Origin: Rhizobium rosettiformans W3 | Lineage (GTDB): Bacteria; Pseudomonadota; Alphaproteobacteria; Rhizobiales; Rhizobiaceae | DNA: 34,381 nt | Assembly (NCBI RefSeq): GCF_004912135.1 | Contig: NZ_STGU01000022.1 | Span: 1-34,381, forward strand | Direction of reading: 5' to 3' | In this document: positions 7,266 to 16,005 of the stretch, piece by piece | How positions within the stretch are numbered: position 1 is the stretch's first letter | Layout of the letters: each line of letters begins with the position of its first letter | The notes under the pieces: generated by a model | The model's database searches: none | The model's input: the letters and a program-made list of their open reading frames with translations, nothing else | Told to the model about the DNA's origin: nothing | Program-made: the position numbers and the translations under genes

Positions 7266-9302
7266 ATGTCAAAAGACCAAAAAGCCTCCGGTCTTCTCGA
7301 CCCTGCAATCCTGCTTCCGGCGATGCGCGATGCAGTCGTCAAGCTCGATCCCCGCAAGCTGTTGCGCAACCCGGTCATCTTCGTGACCGAGATCGTCGCC
7401 GTCGTCGTGACGATCCTCTTCATCCGCGATCTCGTAAGCCAGTCCGGCGGCGCGGGCTTCTCCGGCCAGATCGCCGCCTGGCTCTGGTTTACCGTGCTCT
7501 TCGCCACCTTCGCCGAAGCCGTAGCCGAGGGCCGGGGCCGCGCCCAGGCTGACAGCCTGAAGAAGACCAAGTCAGAGCTTGTCGCCCGAAGGCTCGGCGC
7601 AGGCGGTGAGATCGAAACCATCCCGGCCTCCAGCCTCAAGGTCGGCGACGTCGTGCTGGTCGCGGCCGGTGAACTCATCCCCGGCGACGGCGAGGTGATC
7701 GAGGGTGTCGCCTCGGTCAACGAAAGCGCCATCACCGGCGAATCCGCCCCCGTGATCCGCGAATCCGGTGGCGACCGTTCGGCGGTTACGGGCGGCACGC
7801 AGGTGCTGTCGGACGAGATCAAGATCAGGATCACGGTCCAGCCCGGCTCCTCCTTCGTCGATCGCATGATCGCGCTGATCGAAGGCGCCCAGCGCCAGAA
7901 GACGCCGAACGAGATCGCGCTGTCGATCCTGCTGTCGGGCCTGACCTTGATCTTCCTCTTCGTCTGCTTCGCGATCTGGGGCCTCGCCGGCTATTCCGGC
8001 ACGGTACTCTCGGTCACGGTGCTGGCGGCCCTGCTGGTGACCCTGATCCCGACCACGATCGGCGGTCTTCTCTCGGCCATCGGCATCGCCGGCATGGACC
8101 GCCTTGTCCGCTTCAACGTCATCGCCACCTCCGGCCGCGCCGTTGAAGCCGCCGGCGATGTGGATACGTTGCTCCTCGACAAGACGGGCACGATCACCTT
8201 CGGCAACCGCATGGCCAGCGACTTTCTGGCTGCGCCAGGCGTCACCCCGGCAGAACTCGCGGAAGCGGCCCTCATCGCCTCGTTGTCGGACGAAACGCCG
8301 GAAGGACGCTCGGTCGTGGCGCTGGCGACAGGGGAATTTGGCGTGCCCATGCCGAAGGCCGAGTTCGACGCCGTCATCGGCTTCACCGCCGAAACGCGCC
8401 TCTCCGGTGTCGACATCGGTCAGCGTCGCCTGCGCAAGGGGGCCGTTGATGCGGTGCTGAAGTTCGCCGGTCTGACCGATCAGGATGCCCCGACCGAATT
8501 TCGCCGCGCCGTCGATCAGGTCGCTCGTACCGGTGGCACGCCGCTCGGCGTTGCTGACGGCAACCGCCTGCTCGGCGTCATCCACCTCAAGGACGTGGTG
8601 AAACCAGGCATCAAGGAACGCTTTGCGGCGCTGCGCGCCATGGGCATCCGCACGGTCATGGTCACCGGCGACAATCCGGTGACAGCAGCCGCCATCGCTT
8701 CGGAAGCCGGCGTCGATGATTTCCTCGCCCAGGCCACCCCGGAAGACAAGCTCGCCTATATCAGGCGCGAGCAGCAGGGCGGCCGGCTGATTGCCATGTG
8801 CGGCGACGGCACGAATGATGCGCCGGCCCTTGCCCAGGCCGATGTCGGGGTCGCCATGCAGACCGGCACCCAGGCCGCCCGCGAAGCCGCCAACATGGTC
8901 GACCTCGATTCAAGCCCAACGAAGCTCATCGAGATCGTCGAGATCGGCAAGCAGCTGCTGATGACGCGAGGCTCGCTGACGACGTTTTCGATCGCCAATG
9001 ACGTGGCCAAATACTTCGCCATCATCCCGGCGCTGTTCGTCGCCACCTATCCGGCGCTTGAGGCCCTCAACATCATGGGGCTGGCGTCACCGCAATCCGC
9101 CATCCTGTCCGCCGTCATTTTCAACGCGCTGATCATCGTCGTCCTGATCCCGCTCGCCTTGAAGGGCGTCGCCTACCGCCCCTCCGGCGCGGCAGCACTC
9201 CTGCGCCGCAACCTGCTCGTCTACGGCGTCGGCGGCCTGATCCTTCCCTTCGCCGGGATCAAGGTCATCGATATCGCCGTCAGCGCTCTTCATCTGGTGT
9301 AA
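7266..9302 (+). CDS. kdpB: KdpB, P-type ATPase catalytic subunit of the Kdp complex
   Basis: The product has 678 residues, the usual KdpB length. Visible P-type ATPase motifs are TGES (157-160) in the actuator domain, the phosphorylation motif DKTGT with D305, MVTGDNP (465-471) and GDGTNDAP (513-520). Membrane helices lie at about 37-57, 69-88, 219-240, 246-275 and in the last 100 residues. S160 in TGES corresponds to the serine whose phosphorylation inhibits E. coli Kdp at high K+. The subunit hydrolyses ATP to drive K+ uptake through KdpA. The start has AAGGACCC upstream, and kdpC begins 2 bases after the stop. Intact. Confidence 0.98.
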   Translation: MSKDQKASGLLDPAILLPAMRDAVVKLDPRKLLRNPVIFVTEIVAVVVTILFIRDLVSQSGGAGFSGQIAAWLWFTVLFATFAEAVAEGRGRAQADSLKKTKSELVARRLGAGGEIETIPASSLKVGDVVLVAAGELIPGDGEVIEGVASVNESAITGESAPVIRESGGDRSAVTGGTQVLSDEIKIRITVQPGSSFVDRMIALIEGAQRQKTPNEIALSILLSGLTLIFLFVCFAIWGLAGYSGTVLSVTVLAALLVTLIPTTIGGLLSAIGIAGMDRLVRFNVIATSGRAVEAAGDVDTLLLDKTGTITFGNRMASDFLAAPGVTPAELAEAALIASLSDETPEGRSVVALATGEFGVPMPKAEFDAVIGFTAETRLSGVDIGQRRLRKGAVDAVLKFAGLTDQDAPTEFRRAVDQVARTGGTPLGVADGNRLLGVIHLKDVVKPGIKERFAALRAMGIRTVMVTGDNPVTAAAIASEAGVDDFLAQATPEDKLAYIRREQQGGRLIAMCGDGTNDAPALAQADVGVAMQTGTQAAREAANMVDLDSSPTKLIEIVEIGKQLLMTRGSLTTFSIANDVAKYFAIIPALFVATYPALEALNIMGLASPQSAILSAVIFNALIIVVLIPLALKGVAYRPSGAAALLRRNLLVYGVGGLILPFAGIKVIDIAVSALHLV

Positions 9303-9304
9303 TC

Positions 9305-9874
9305 ATGCTCAACCATCTCAGACCCGCACTCACCCTCGTCGTCATCATGACCCTGCTGACCGGCCTGGCCTATCCGCTGGCAATTAACGGCATTGCCCAG
9401 GCGGTGATGCCCGCAAACGCCAACGGCAGCCTCATCGAACGCGACGGCCAGATCATCGGCTCGGCCCTGATCGGGCAAAACTTCACCTCGGACCGCTATT
9501 TCTGGCCGCGTCCTTCGGCAACCGGCCCGGACCCCTACAACGCTTCAGCCTCGTCCGGCTCGAACCTCGGCACGACCTCGGTCAAGCTCAAGGATCGGGT
9601 GGTCGCCGACATCGATCGACTGAAGGCAACCGGGCTTGTGGCACCCGTCCCCGGCGATGCCGTCACAACCTCGGGCTCCGGCCTCGACCCGCATGTCTCG
9701 CCCGCCTTTGCCGAGGCGCAGGTTGATCGTGTCGCGCAGGCGAGGGGGCTCCCGCCCACGGAGGTCGCCGATCTGGTTGGTCGGTTGATCGAAAAGCCGG
9801 ACTTCGGCGTTATCGGCGAAGCAAGGGTCAATGTGCTAGAGCTCAATCTGGCGCTTGATGCCCTGAACAAATGA
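9305..9874 (+). CDS. kdpC: KdpC, accessory subunit of the Kdp ATPase
   Basis: The protein has 189 residues with one N-terminal membrane helix (about 8-30) and an extracytoplasmic domain. Family features are the GSALIGQNF stretch, YFWPRPSATGPDPYNASASSG, and the conserved DPHVSPAFAEAQVDRVA segment. KdpC is needed for assembly and stable nucleotide use by KdpB. It lies 2 bases after kdpB and 7 bases before kdpD, so it is part of one transcript. Its length and order match the standard kdp operon. Confidence 0.97.
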   Translation: MLNHLRPALTLVVIMTLLTGLAYPLAINGIAQAVMPANANGSLIERDGQIIGSALIGQNFTSDRYFWPRPSATGPDPYNASASSGSNLGTTSVKLKDRVVADIDRLKATGLVAPVPGDAVTTSGSGLDPHVSPAFAEAQVDRVAQARGLPPTEVADLVGRLIEKPDFGVIGEARVNVLELNLALDALNK

Positions 9875-9881
9875 GAACTTG

Positions 9882-12572
9882 ATGGCGGACGACGACCGCA
9901 GGGACGAAAGACGTCCCGATCCCGATGCCCTGCTTGCCCTGGCGGAGAAAGACCGCCGGGGCAAGCTGACCGTCTTCCTGGGCGCAGCTCCAGGGGTCGG
10001 CAAGACCTATGCCATGCTGTCGCGTGCCCGACGCCTCAAGGCGGACGGGCTCGATGTCGTGGTGGGGCTGGTCGAAACCCACGGGCGAAGCGAGACGGCG
10101 GCACTGCTGGAGGGGCTGGAGATCATGCCCCGCCGGCGGGTGGCCCATCGCGGACGCATGCTGGAGGAGTTCGATCTCGATGCGGCGCTCGAGCGGCGCC
10201 CTCGCATCGTCATCGTCGATGAGCTCGCCCACACCAATCCGGAGCATAGCCGCCATCCCAAGCGGTACCAGGACATCGAGGAGCTGATCGCGGCCGGCAT
10301 CGACGTCTGGACGGCACTCAACATCCAGCATCTCGAAAGCCTCGCCGATCTGGTCGCGCAGATCACGGGGGTGACGGTGCGCGAGCGCGTGCCCGACGTG
10401 GTGCTGAAACGGGCCGACGACGTGCTGCTCGTCGACCTCTCGCCCTCGGAACTCATCGAACGGCTGAAGGAGGGCAAGGTCTACCTGCCCGAAAGCGCGA
10501 GCCGCGCCGTTGACCGCTTCTTCCGTCTCGGCAATCTGACGGCGCTTCGCGAACTGGCGCTGCGCCGCACTGCGGATCGCGTCGACGACCAGATGGTCGA
10601 TTATCTGAAGCAGAACGCGATTGACGGCCCCTGGGCGACGGGCGAGCGGCTCCTGGTCTGTGTCGGATCGGACGCCCTCTCGGAAAAGGTCGTGCGGGTG
10701 GCGAGCCGGCTCGCCTCCGGGCTCAATGCGCCCTGGCTCGTCGTTTCGATCGAGCGGGCCGACCGGGAGGTCGAGACACCCGAGCGCCTGCAGCGCATCG
10801 AAACCCTCTTTCGCCTTGCCGAACAACTCGGTGCTGAAACGCGACGTATCATCGGCAATGACTTTGTCGAGGAGATCCTGAAGCTCGCTCGACGCGAGCA
10901 TGTGACCCAGATCGTGATCGGCACCCGCAAGCGGAACCCTTGGCAAAAGCTCGTCAGCCGCTCTCTGCCGGATGCTCTCTCACGCAGCGCGTCCGGCCTT
11001 GGCATCCACATCGTGACCCCGGACGGCACCGCCAATGAGACCCGCCGCGCGCCCTTCAACATGCCGAAAGCCTCGTCCCTGAGGCAGTCGGCGCTCTCGG
11101 CGCTCGGCTTCGTCACCCTGACTGCCCTGATTGGGAAAGGCATCGACCTCTTCGTCGATTTGCCGAACATCTCGCTGCTCTTCCTGCTGGCCGTGCTCGG
11201 CGCGTCTGTCGTCGGCGGCTATGCGGCGGCATTTCTGGCCGCAGCCCTTTCGGCGCTCGCCTACAACTTCTTCTTCATCGACCCGATCCACACCTTCACG
11301 ATCGCAGCGCCGCACGAGGTCTTTGCCCTCTTCATCTTCCTCGCCGTTGCTATGATTGCGGGCGGCTTCGCCTCGCGCATCCGCGAGCAGGCGGAGGTGG
11401 CCCGTTACAGGGCAACCGCGCTGCAGTCGCTCTATGACTTCTCCCGCAAGCTCGCGAGCACCGCCAAGGGCGAGGACGCGATCTGGCTTGCGGTTTCACA
11501 GCTGCAGGCGAGCCTCAAGCGCAGGGTGGTGCTGCTCCTGCCGCGCAAGGGCGATCTCGCGGTCGCCGCCGCCTGGCCGCCTGATACCGAACTCGACGTC
11601 ACCGACCTGACGGCGGCGCGCTGGACCCATGACAAGCGGGAACCGGCCGGCCACGGCACCGGGACACTGCCAAACAGCCGCTTCGAGTTTCGCCCGCTGC
11701 TCGGGCCCCACGGCATCGTCGGTGTCTGCGGCATCGAGCATTCCGGCGAGCGGCTGGACCTCAATGCCGAGCGCTCGCTGACCGCCATTCTCGACCAGAC
11801 GGCGATCGCCCTCGACCGCGCACGCCTTGCCGACGAGACGGTCGAACAGGCCGCGCGGCTGGAGGGCGAACGCTATCGTGAAGCGCTGCTCTCCTCCATT
11901 TCGCATGATCTGCGCACGCCGCTCGCCACGATCACCGGCGCCGTCACGGGCTTGCGCGAACTCGGTGAACGCATGACGCCGGAAAACCGCGACGACCTTC
12001 TGCAGTCGATCGAGGAGGAAAGCGGCCGCATGAGCCGCTTCGTCGCCAATCTTCTTGACATGACCCGCATCGAAGCGGGGACCCTGAAGCCCAAGCAGGA
12101 CTGGGTGGATATCGCCGACGTGGTCCAATCCGCCGTCGAGCGCACCCGCAAACACGCGCCCGGTCGAAGCATCGAAACCGGCATTGCCGCCGATCTGCCG
12201 CTGATCCGCGGCGACAGCGTGCTCATCGCCCAGGTGCTGTTCAACCTCCTCGACAATGCCGTGAAATACGGCGGCGAAGAGCCGGTCAATGTCTATGCCC
12301 GCCGCGACGGCAAGGATGTGCTGATCTCGGTCACCGACCATGGCAAGGGCATTCCGCCCGAAGATCTCGACCGCATCTTCGAAAAATTCTATCGCAGGGG
12401 AAAACCGGACGGTCGCTCACCGGGCACGGGGCTCGGGCTTTCCATCGCCCGCGGCTTCGTCGAGGCGATGGGCGGACGCATCCATGCCGAGAGCCCGGCG
12501 CTGAAGAAGAAAGGCACACGCATCGTCATGCGGTTTCCCGCCCACAGCGAAGACAAGGTCGGTGCCCGATGA
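9882..12572 (+). CDS. kdpD: KdpD, K+-responsive sensor histidine kinase
   Basis: The protein has 896 residues from the ATG at 9882; a TTG three bases earlier is an alternative start. The N-terminal KdpD domain has a Walker A motif, GAAPGVGKTYA (about 34-44), and a Walker B-like VIVDELAHTNP. A universal-stress-protein-like domain follows (about 245-370). Four closely packed membrane helices (DUF4118, about 400-500), a GAF-like region (about 520-640) and the kinase core come next. The core has SSISHDLRTPLATI with H675, LFNLLDNAVKYG and GTGLGLSIARGF. KdpD autophosphorylates when K+ or turgor is low and passes the phosphate to KdpE. The gene overlaps kdpE by 4 bases. Here, unlike in some bacteria, the full-length form is present. 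Confidence 0.97.
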   Translation: MADDDRRDERRPDPDALLALAEKDRRGKLTVFLGAAPGVGKTYAMLSRARRLKADGLDVVVGLVETHGRSETAALLEGLEIMPRRRVAHRGRMLEEFDLDAALERRPRIVIVDELAHTNPEHSRHPKRYQDIEELIAAGIDVWTALNIQHLESLADLVAQITGVTVRERVPDVVLKRADDVLLVDLSPSELIERLKEGKVYLPESASRAVDRFFRLGNLTALRELALRRTADRVDDQMVDYLKQNAIDGPWATGERLLVCVGSDALSEKVVRVASRLASGLNAPWLVVSIERADREVETPERLQRIETLFRLAEQLGAETRRIIGNDFVEEILKLARREHVTQIVIGTRKRNPWQKLVSRSLPDALSRSASGLGIHIVTPDGTANETRRAPFNMPKASSLRQSALSALGFVTLTALIGKGIDLFVDLPNISLLFLLAVLGASVVGGYAAAFLAAALSALAYNFFFIDPIHTFTIAAPHEVFALFIFLAVAMIAGGFASRIREQAEVARYRATALQSLYDFSRKLASTAKGEDAIWLAVSQLQASLKRRVVLLLPRKGDLAVAAAWPPDTELDVTDLTAARWTHDKREPAGHGTGTLPNSRFEFRPLLGPHGIVGVCGIEHSGERLDLNAERSLTAILDQTAIALDRARLADETVEQAARLEGERYREALLSSISHDLRTPLATITGAVTGLRELGERMTPENRDDLLQSIEEESGRMSRFVANLLDMTRIEAGTLKPKQDWVDIADVVQSAVERTRKHAPGRSIETGIAADLPLIRGDSVLIAQVLFNLLDNAVKYGGEEPVNVYARRDGKDVLISVTDHGKGIPPEDLDRIFEKFYRRGKPDGRSPGTGLGLSIARGFVEAMGGRIHAESPALKKKGTRIVMRFPAHSEDKVGAR

Positions 12573-13258
12573 ACCAGTCCCGCATCCTGGTCGTCGACGA
12601 CGAGCCGCAGATCCAGCGGTTCCTGAAACCCTCGCTGACCGCCGCCGGCTACGAGGTCGTCGAAGCGATGACGGGAGCCGAAGCCTTGAAGGCCGTCGCC
12701 ACCCAGGCGCCCGATCTCGTCATCCTCGATCTTGGCCTGCCGGACATGGACGGCAAGGAGGTCATTGCGAGCCTCAGGGGCTGGTCGGACATTCCGATCC
12801 TCATTCTCTCCGCGCGGGACCGCGAGAGCGAGAAGATCGCCGCCCTTGATTTGGGCGCGGACGATTACGTGGAAAAGCCGTTCGGCATCGGCGAATTGAC
12901 CGCCCGCATCCGCACCGCCCTCCGCCATCGCGGCCGCCGCGACGCCATTCCGACGGTGACGGAAATCGACGGCCTGACCATCGACCCGATCAAGCGTCTG
13001 GTCTCGCGGGCCGGTGACCCGGTGCATCTGACGCCGAAGGAATACGACCTGCTCCTGCTGCTCGCCCGCCACGCCGGCCGCGTCGTCACCCACCGTACCC
13101 TGCTCACATCCGTCTGGGGCCCCGCCCATGGAGACGACCTCCACTACCTGCGCGTCTTCATCGGCCAGCTCCGCCAGAAGATCGAACGCGACCCGACACA
13201 TCCTCGCATCGTGCGCACCGAACCGGGCGTGGGATACAGGATGGCAGAACAGGAGTAA
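12569..13258 (+). CDS. kdpE: KdpE, OmpR-family response regulator of the kdp operon
   Basis: The product has 229 residues. A receiver domain (1-120) has the acidic pocket VVDDEP, phospho-acceptor D54 in ILDLGLPDMDG and a conserved lysine in YVEKPF. A winged-helix DNA-binding domain (about 130-229) contains HLTPKEYDLLLLLARHAGRV and a GVGYRM end. It is translated from ATGA shared with the kdpD stop. KdpE activates kdpFABC when phosphorylated by KdpD. The gene closes the operon; no clear hairpin with a T-run follows, so the transcription end is not obvious. Confidence 0.97.
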   Translation: MNQSRILVVDDEPQIQRFLKPSLTAAGYEVVEAMTGAEALKAVATQAPDLVILDLGLPDMDGKEVIASLRGWSDIPILILSARDRESEKIAALDLGADDYVEKPFGIGELTARIRTALRHRGRRDAIPTVTEIDGLTIDPIKRLVSRAGDPVHLTPKEYDLLLLLARHAGRVVTHRTLLTSVWGPAHGDDLHYLRVFIGQLRQKIERDPTHPRIVRTEPGVGYRMAEQE

Positions 13259-13837
13259 AACCTGCTACCGGGCCCCAGCCAATTTTTAGCGAGACCCATT
13301 TCAGGTCGACGGATGGCCTGAACAACAGCAGCCGAAGTTGCTCAACTTGTTGAGAAGGCGTCGCTTTTCTCTGTGAGAAATAGTCGCCGAATTTGCGCGG
13401 AAATCGACCTAAAATGGCCCGCCTGGAGGCCCTGGATTCTCGCAAGATTTCAAAGGCTTAACAAATTCGCCGTTGAGTTTCCTCTGTTTTCCTGCCGCGA
13501 GCGACCTTGGGTGCCATCTTTGTGCCCTAGCTTTGGGCCGACGTCAACATAGCGGGAGAGCGGCAATTATTTCCGCTCGGAAAGCCGAGCCGAGGGTGAG
13601 GCGGGCATGTTCGCGTGGGAGCTTTGCGCCGTCATATCAGACACAGAGGTATCCAGATTGTGTGTTCGGAAGCGGACGTAGCTTCCGGGCCACGCTTGAG
13701 AGCGCTAGCTCCCGATCTACCCTTCGCGAAAGAGTCCCATGCTCCGTACTCGTCCAAAGGAGACATGCATCCTGAATCGTTAAGCTCCGTCCTTGCGGAA
13801 CGTTGCACGCGAGAAACGAGCCTATGGTCCCTCAGGT
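13259..13837. other. Intergenic region between kdpE and the minus-strand two-component genes
   Basis: These 579 bases lie between the kdpE stop and the stop of a minus-strand histidine kinase gene. They carry one copy of a 147-bp direct repeat (13431-13577, listed separately). Short frames on both strands have no recognisable protein content and no good ribosome sites. The part from 13578 to 13826 resembles nothing I know. The far end forms a hairpin beside the kinase stop codon (listed separately). Confidence 0.6.
13431..13577 (+). repeat. 147-bp direct repeat, copy A
   Basis: The sequence from CCTGGATTCTC to TTCCGCT recurs at 27529-27675 in the same orientation, 14,098 bases away. An ungapped alignment by eye gives 136 identical bases of 147. 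Similarity stops sharply at both ends. The copy lies in noncoding DNA downstream of kdpE. It has no transposase or obvious terminal inverted repeats, and a short frame across it has mostly replacement changes between copies, which argues against a conserved peptide. It may be a dispersed intergenic repeat or the edge of an acquired block. Confidence 0.85.
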
Positions 13838-13855
13838 TCACTCGGGTTGAGGGAC
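13827..13855 (-). terminator. Hairpin overlapping the end of the histidine kinase gene
   Basis: GTCCCTCA (13827-13834) and TGAGGGAC (13848-13855) form a perfect 8-bp stem with a 13-base loop that includes the kinase stop codon. No T-run follows on the minus strand, so it is a weak candidate for intrinsic termination or for an mRNA 3'-end stabiliser. Confidence 0.35.
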
Positions 13856-15118
13856 ACGCAGACGGACCGTGAAGGTCCCATCCGCTCGTTCGAATTCGAG
13901 GGCTCCGCCGTGGGCTTTTGCCACGTGGTCGACGATAGCCAATCCGAGGCCCGTGCCTTCTCCACCGCGGGCAACATCACCTCGCGCAAACGGGCGCATC
14001 AGGTTTCGTGCTTCTCCAGGTGAAATGCCAGGCCCTGAATCCCGCACCTCGATCAGCAGATATTCCCCATCAGTGCGTGCGCTTAGGCTGATCGGGGATT
14101 TTCCGTATCGGAGTGCATTGGTCAGAAGGTTCTCGACAGCTCTGAGAAGGGCTGCTTCCCGAACCCAGGCCAGGTCGTTGGTCGGTGCATCGAGCGCGAT
14201 AGCTTCCGGCTGATCGCTCGCCTCGACTGCTTGCGCCAGAAGCTGTCGCAATGGAACTGCCCGCAGCTCTTCCACCTCGAACCCACGGGCGAAGTCGAGG
14301 AATTGACGTAGCATGGTTTCGATCCGGATGACGTTGCGCTCTGCCCCAGCAACGAGATCGGGATCGGCATTCTTCATCATGGCAAGAGACAGGCGCAGCT
14401 TGGTCAGCGGAGTCCGCAAATCGTGACTGACCCCAGCCAGCATCAGCGCGCGGTCAGCCTCTGCCGTTTGTAACCGATGCGACATATCTTTAAGTGCGCC
14501 GGAGACCGCAGCGATTTCCCGCGGACTATGGATGGCGTTCTCATAAGTATAGGATGGCCCGGACATAACACCGACCGCATCCTCCAGATGCTTTAGCGGT
14601 CGAGCGATCTTTCGTTGCAGTGTGATCCCGCCGGCGAGAGAGGCAAACAATGCGACCGCGGATGCCAGGAGCACGCCGACCAGTGGGTCGGTCGCAGGCA
14701 ATGTCCTGACGGTCAACCAGAAGGTTTGATCCGCTGTGACGAGACGAACCCAAACCCGCGCCTGACGATCAACAAGGACATCGGGGCCCGTAATCCCGTA
14801 TTGCTCAGACAGAATTCGCAGGAAGTATATTGTGAACCAACTGTGCGGTCCGCCTGCTTCGTCAGGCTCAGCTTCGGTCAGTACCGTGTCGGGCTCCTCG
14901 TCCGCACGCAGCGCCTCGGTGAATAGTATCTGCTGGAACGGGTCCATCTGTGTCAAAGAAAGCTGGAGATTTCGCATCGTCTGAGCTGTATCGGCTGCCG
15001 AGCGTTCGATCTGGGGCCGTATCACGTATCCGGCGATCAGAAGGAGCGACACAAGAAGTGCGCCGACGATGGCTGCGGCAAGAACCGCGATGTTCTGCTT
15101 CAGAAGAGAGTCAAGCAC
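13838..15118 (-). CDS. EnvZ-type membrane sensor histidine kinase
   Basis: From the GTG at 15118 the protein has 426 residues. The start lies inside the last codons of the upstream regulator gene (8-base overlap, GTGCTTGA), a typical coupled arrangement. Membrane helices at about 9-31 and 145-166 enclose a periplasmic sensor region of about 110 residues with many acidic residues. A HAMP linker follows (about 167-220). The kinase core has MLAGVSHDLRTPLTKLR with H232, NLLTNALRYG, DSGPGISPGE and GEGTGLGLAIVDHVAKAHGG. The layout matches EnvZ and related kinases, but the periplasmic part does not show which signal is sensed. The partner is the regulator at 15111-15818. The cluster facing it on the plus strand (SH3b, EF-hand, DevBCA) is the most obvious target, by position only. 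Confidence 0.9.
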   Translation of the reverse strand: MLDSLLKQNIAVLAAAIVGALLVSLLLIAGYVIRPQIERSAADTAQTMRNLQLSLTQMDPFQQILFTEALRADEEPDTVLTEAEPDEAGGPHSWFTIYFLRILSEQYGITGPDVLVDRQARVWVRLVTADQTFWLTVRTLPATDPLVGVLLASAVALFASLAGGITLQRKIARPLKHLEDAVGVMSGPSYTYENAIHSPREIAAVSGALKDMSHRLQTAEADRALMLAGVSHDLRTPLTKLRLSLAMMKNADPDLVAGAERNVIRIETMLRQFLDFARGFEVEELRAVPLRQLLAQAVEASDQPEAIALDAPTNDLAWVREAALLRAVENLLTNALRYGKSPISLSARTDGEYLLIEVRDSGPGISPGEARNLMRPFARGDVARGGEGTGLGLAIVDHVAKAHGGALEFERADGTFTVRLRVPQPE

Positions 15119-15818
15119 CGTCGGACACCAACACGTAGCCCACACCCCAAACCGTCTTGATCAATTCGGGCGCGTCGGCCCGGTCGCCGATCGCGCGCCG
15201 TAGCCGCGCGACGTGAACATCGACCGCGCGGTCCGTGACCTCCGCATCGCGTCCAAGCGCACGTTCGATCAGTTGAGCCCGGCTCAGCGGGCGTCCGCGA
15301 CTTTGCAATAGGGCCTCCAGCAGGGCGAATTCACGGCTGGAAAGCTTCAACGACGCGCCTTCGCGTTTCACCGTTCGGGTCGAGAGATTGATCTCCAGGG
15401 AACCGATCGTCATGACCTCATCTGCGGCCACAGCCCGCATGCCCCGCGTGCGGCGGAGCACGGCTGCAAGACGTGCCACCAGTTCGCGCGGTTCAAACGG
15501 TTTGGGCAGGTAGTCGTCGGCGCCGGTTTCGAGGCCGACAATCCGATCGATCGGATCCCCCCGTGCTGTGAGCATTACGATAGGCGTCAGATCGCCGGCT
15601 GCTCGAAGCCGCCTGCAGATGGCAAGCCCGTCTTCGCCTGGCATCATGAGGTCGAGGACGATGACATCCGCCGGGTTCCGCGACAGCTCCCTGTCAAGCG
15701 CGCTACCGCCGTCGACAGCGCGGGTCTCGAAGCCATGCTCCGTCAGGAACCGGCGCAGCAGCGCACGGAGTTCAGCGTCGTCGTCCACGACGATCACTCT
15801 GTCTGATTTGCCGTTCAT
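15111..15818 (-). CDS. OmpR-family response regulator
   Basis: The protein has 235 residues from the ATG at 15818, where the receiver domain begins (VIVVDDD). An in-frame extension to 16100 has no domain content and would overlap the divergent promoter region. D56 in VLDLMMPGEDG is the phospho-acceptor, and YLPKPFEPREL holds the conserved lysine. The winged helix (about 135-232) has KLSSREFALLEALLQSRGRP, RAVDVHVARLRR and the VWGVGYVL end. It overlaps the EnvZ-type kinase gene and faces the SH3b-protein gene across 187 bases. No strong ribosome site precedes the ATG. Its targets are unknown. Confidence 0.92.
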   Translation of the reverse strand: MNGKSDRVIVVDDDAELRALLRRFLTEHGFETRAVDGGSALDRELSRNPADVIVLDLMMPGEDGLAICRRLRAAGDLTPIVMLTARGDPIDRIVGLETGADDYLPKPFEPRELVARLAAVLRRTRGMRAVAADEVMTIGSLEINLSTRTVKREGASLKLSSREFALLEALLQSRGRPLSRAQLIERALGRDAEVTDRAVDVHVARLRRAIGDRADAPELIKTVWGVGYVLVSDGA

Positions 15819-16005
15819 GGCACTGATCGTGTCACGTATCCGAGACGTAACGCAAGATTGAGTTATGTCAAAACATGACGGACGGGGCCCTTTGAAACAC
15901 CTTGTCACATCTCGCCCAAAATCCGTAACGCCTGTGACATTCAGCTCCTGCAAACGGCTGATCACGAGACGAAAAAGTTCCATCGTCGGAGATGGAGCAA
16001 AAACT
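15819..16005. promoter_or_regulatory. Divergent promoter region with repeated motifs
   Basis: This 187-base gap lies between the start of the response regulator gene (minus) and the SH3b-protein gene (plus). It holds inverted motifs TGTCACA (15903-15909) and TGTGACA (15933-15939), a nearby GTCA-AAACA-TGAC element around 15867, and a direct repeat of GTAACGC (15846-15852 and 15924-15930). Such paired elements are what an OmpR-type regulator controlling its own gene and its neighbour would need. Binding is not demonstrated by the sequence. Confidence 0.4.

Noticed and set aside
6584..7867. Long minus-strand frame across the kdpA-kdpB junction
   Set aside because: It is composed of low-complexity Ser/Arg/His/Glu stretches and lies opposite conserved kdp motifs.
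13431..13577. Reading the 147-bp repeat as a small conserved gene or insertion sequence
   Set aside because: Between copies most changes in the open frame replace residues, and there are no terminal inverted repeats or transposase.
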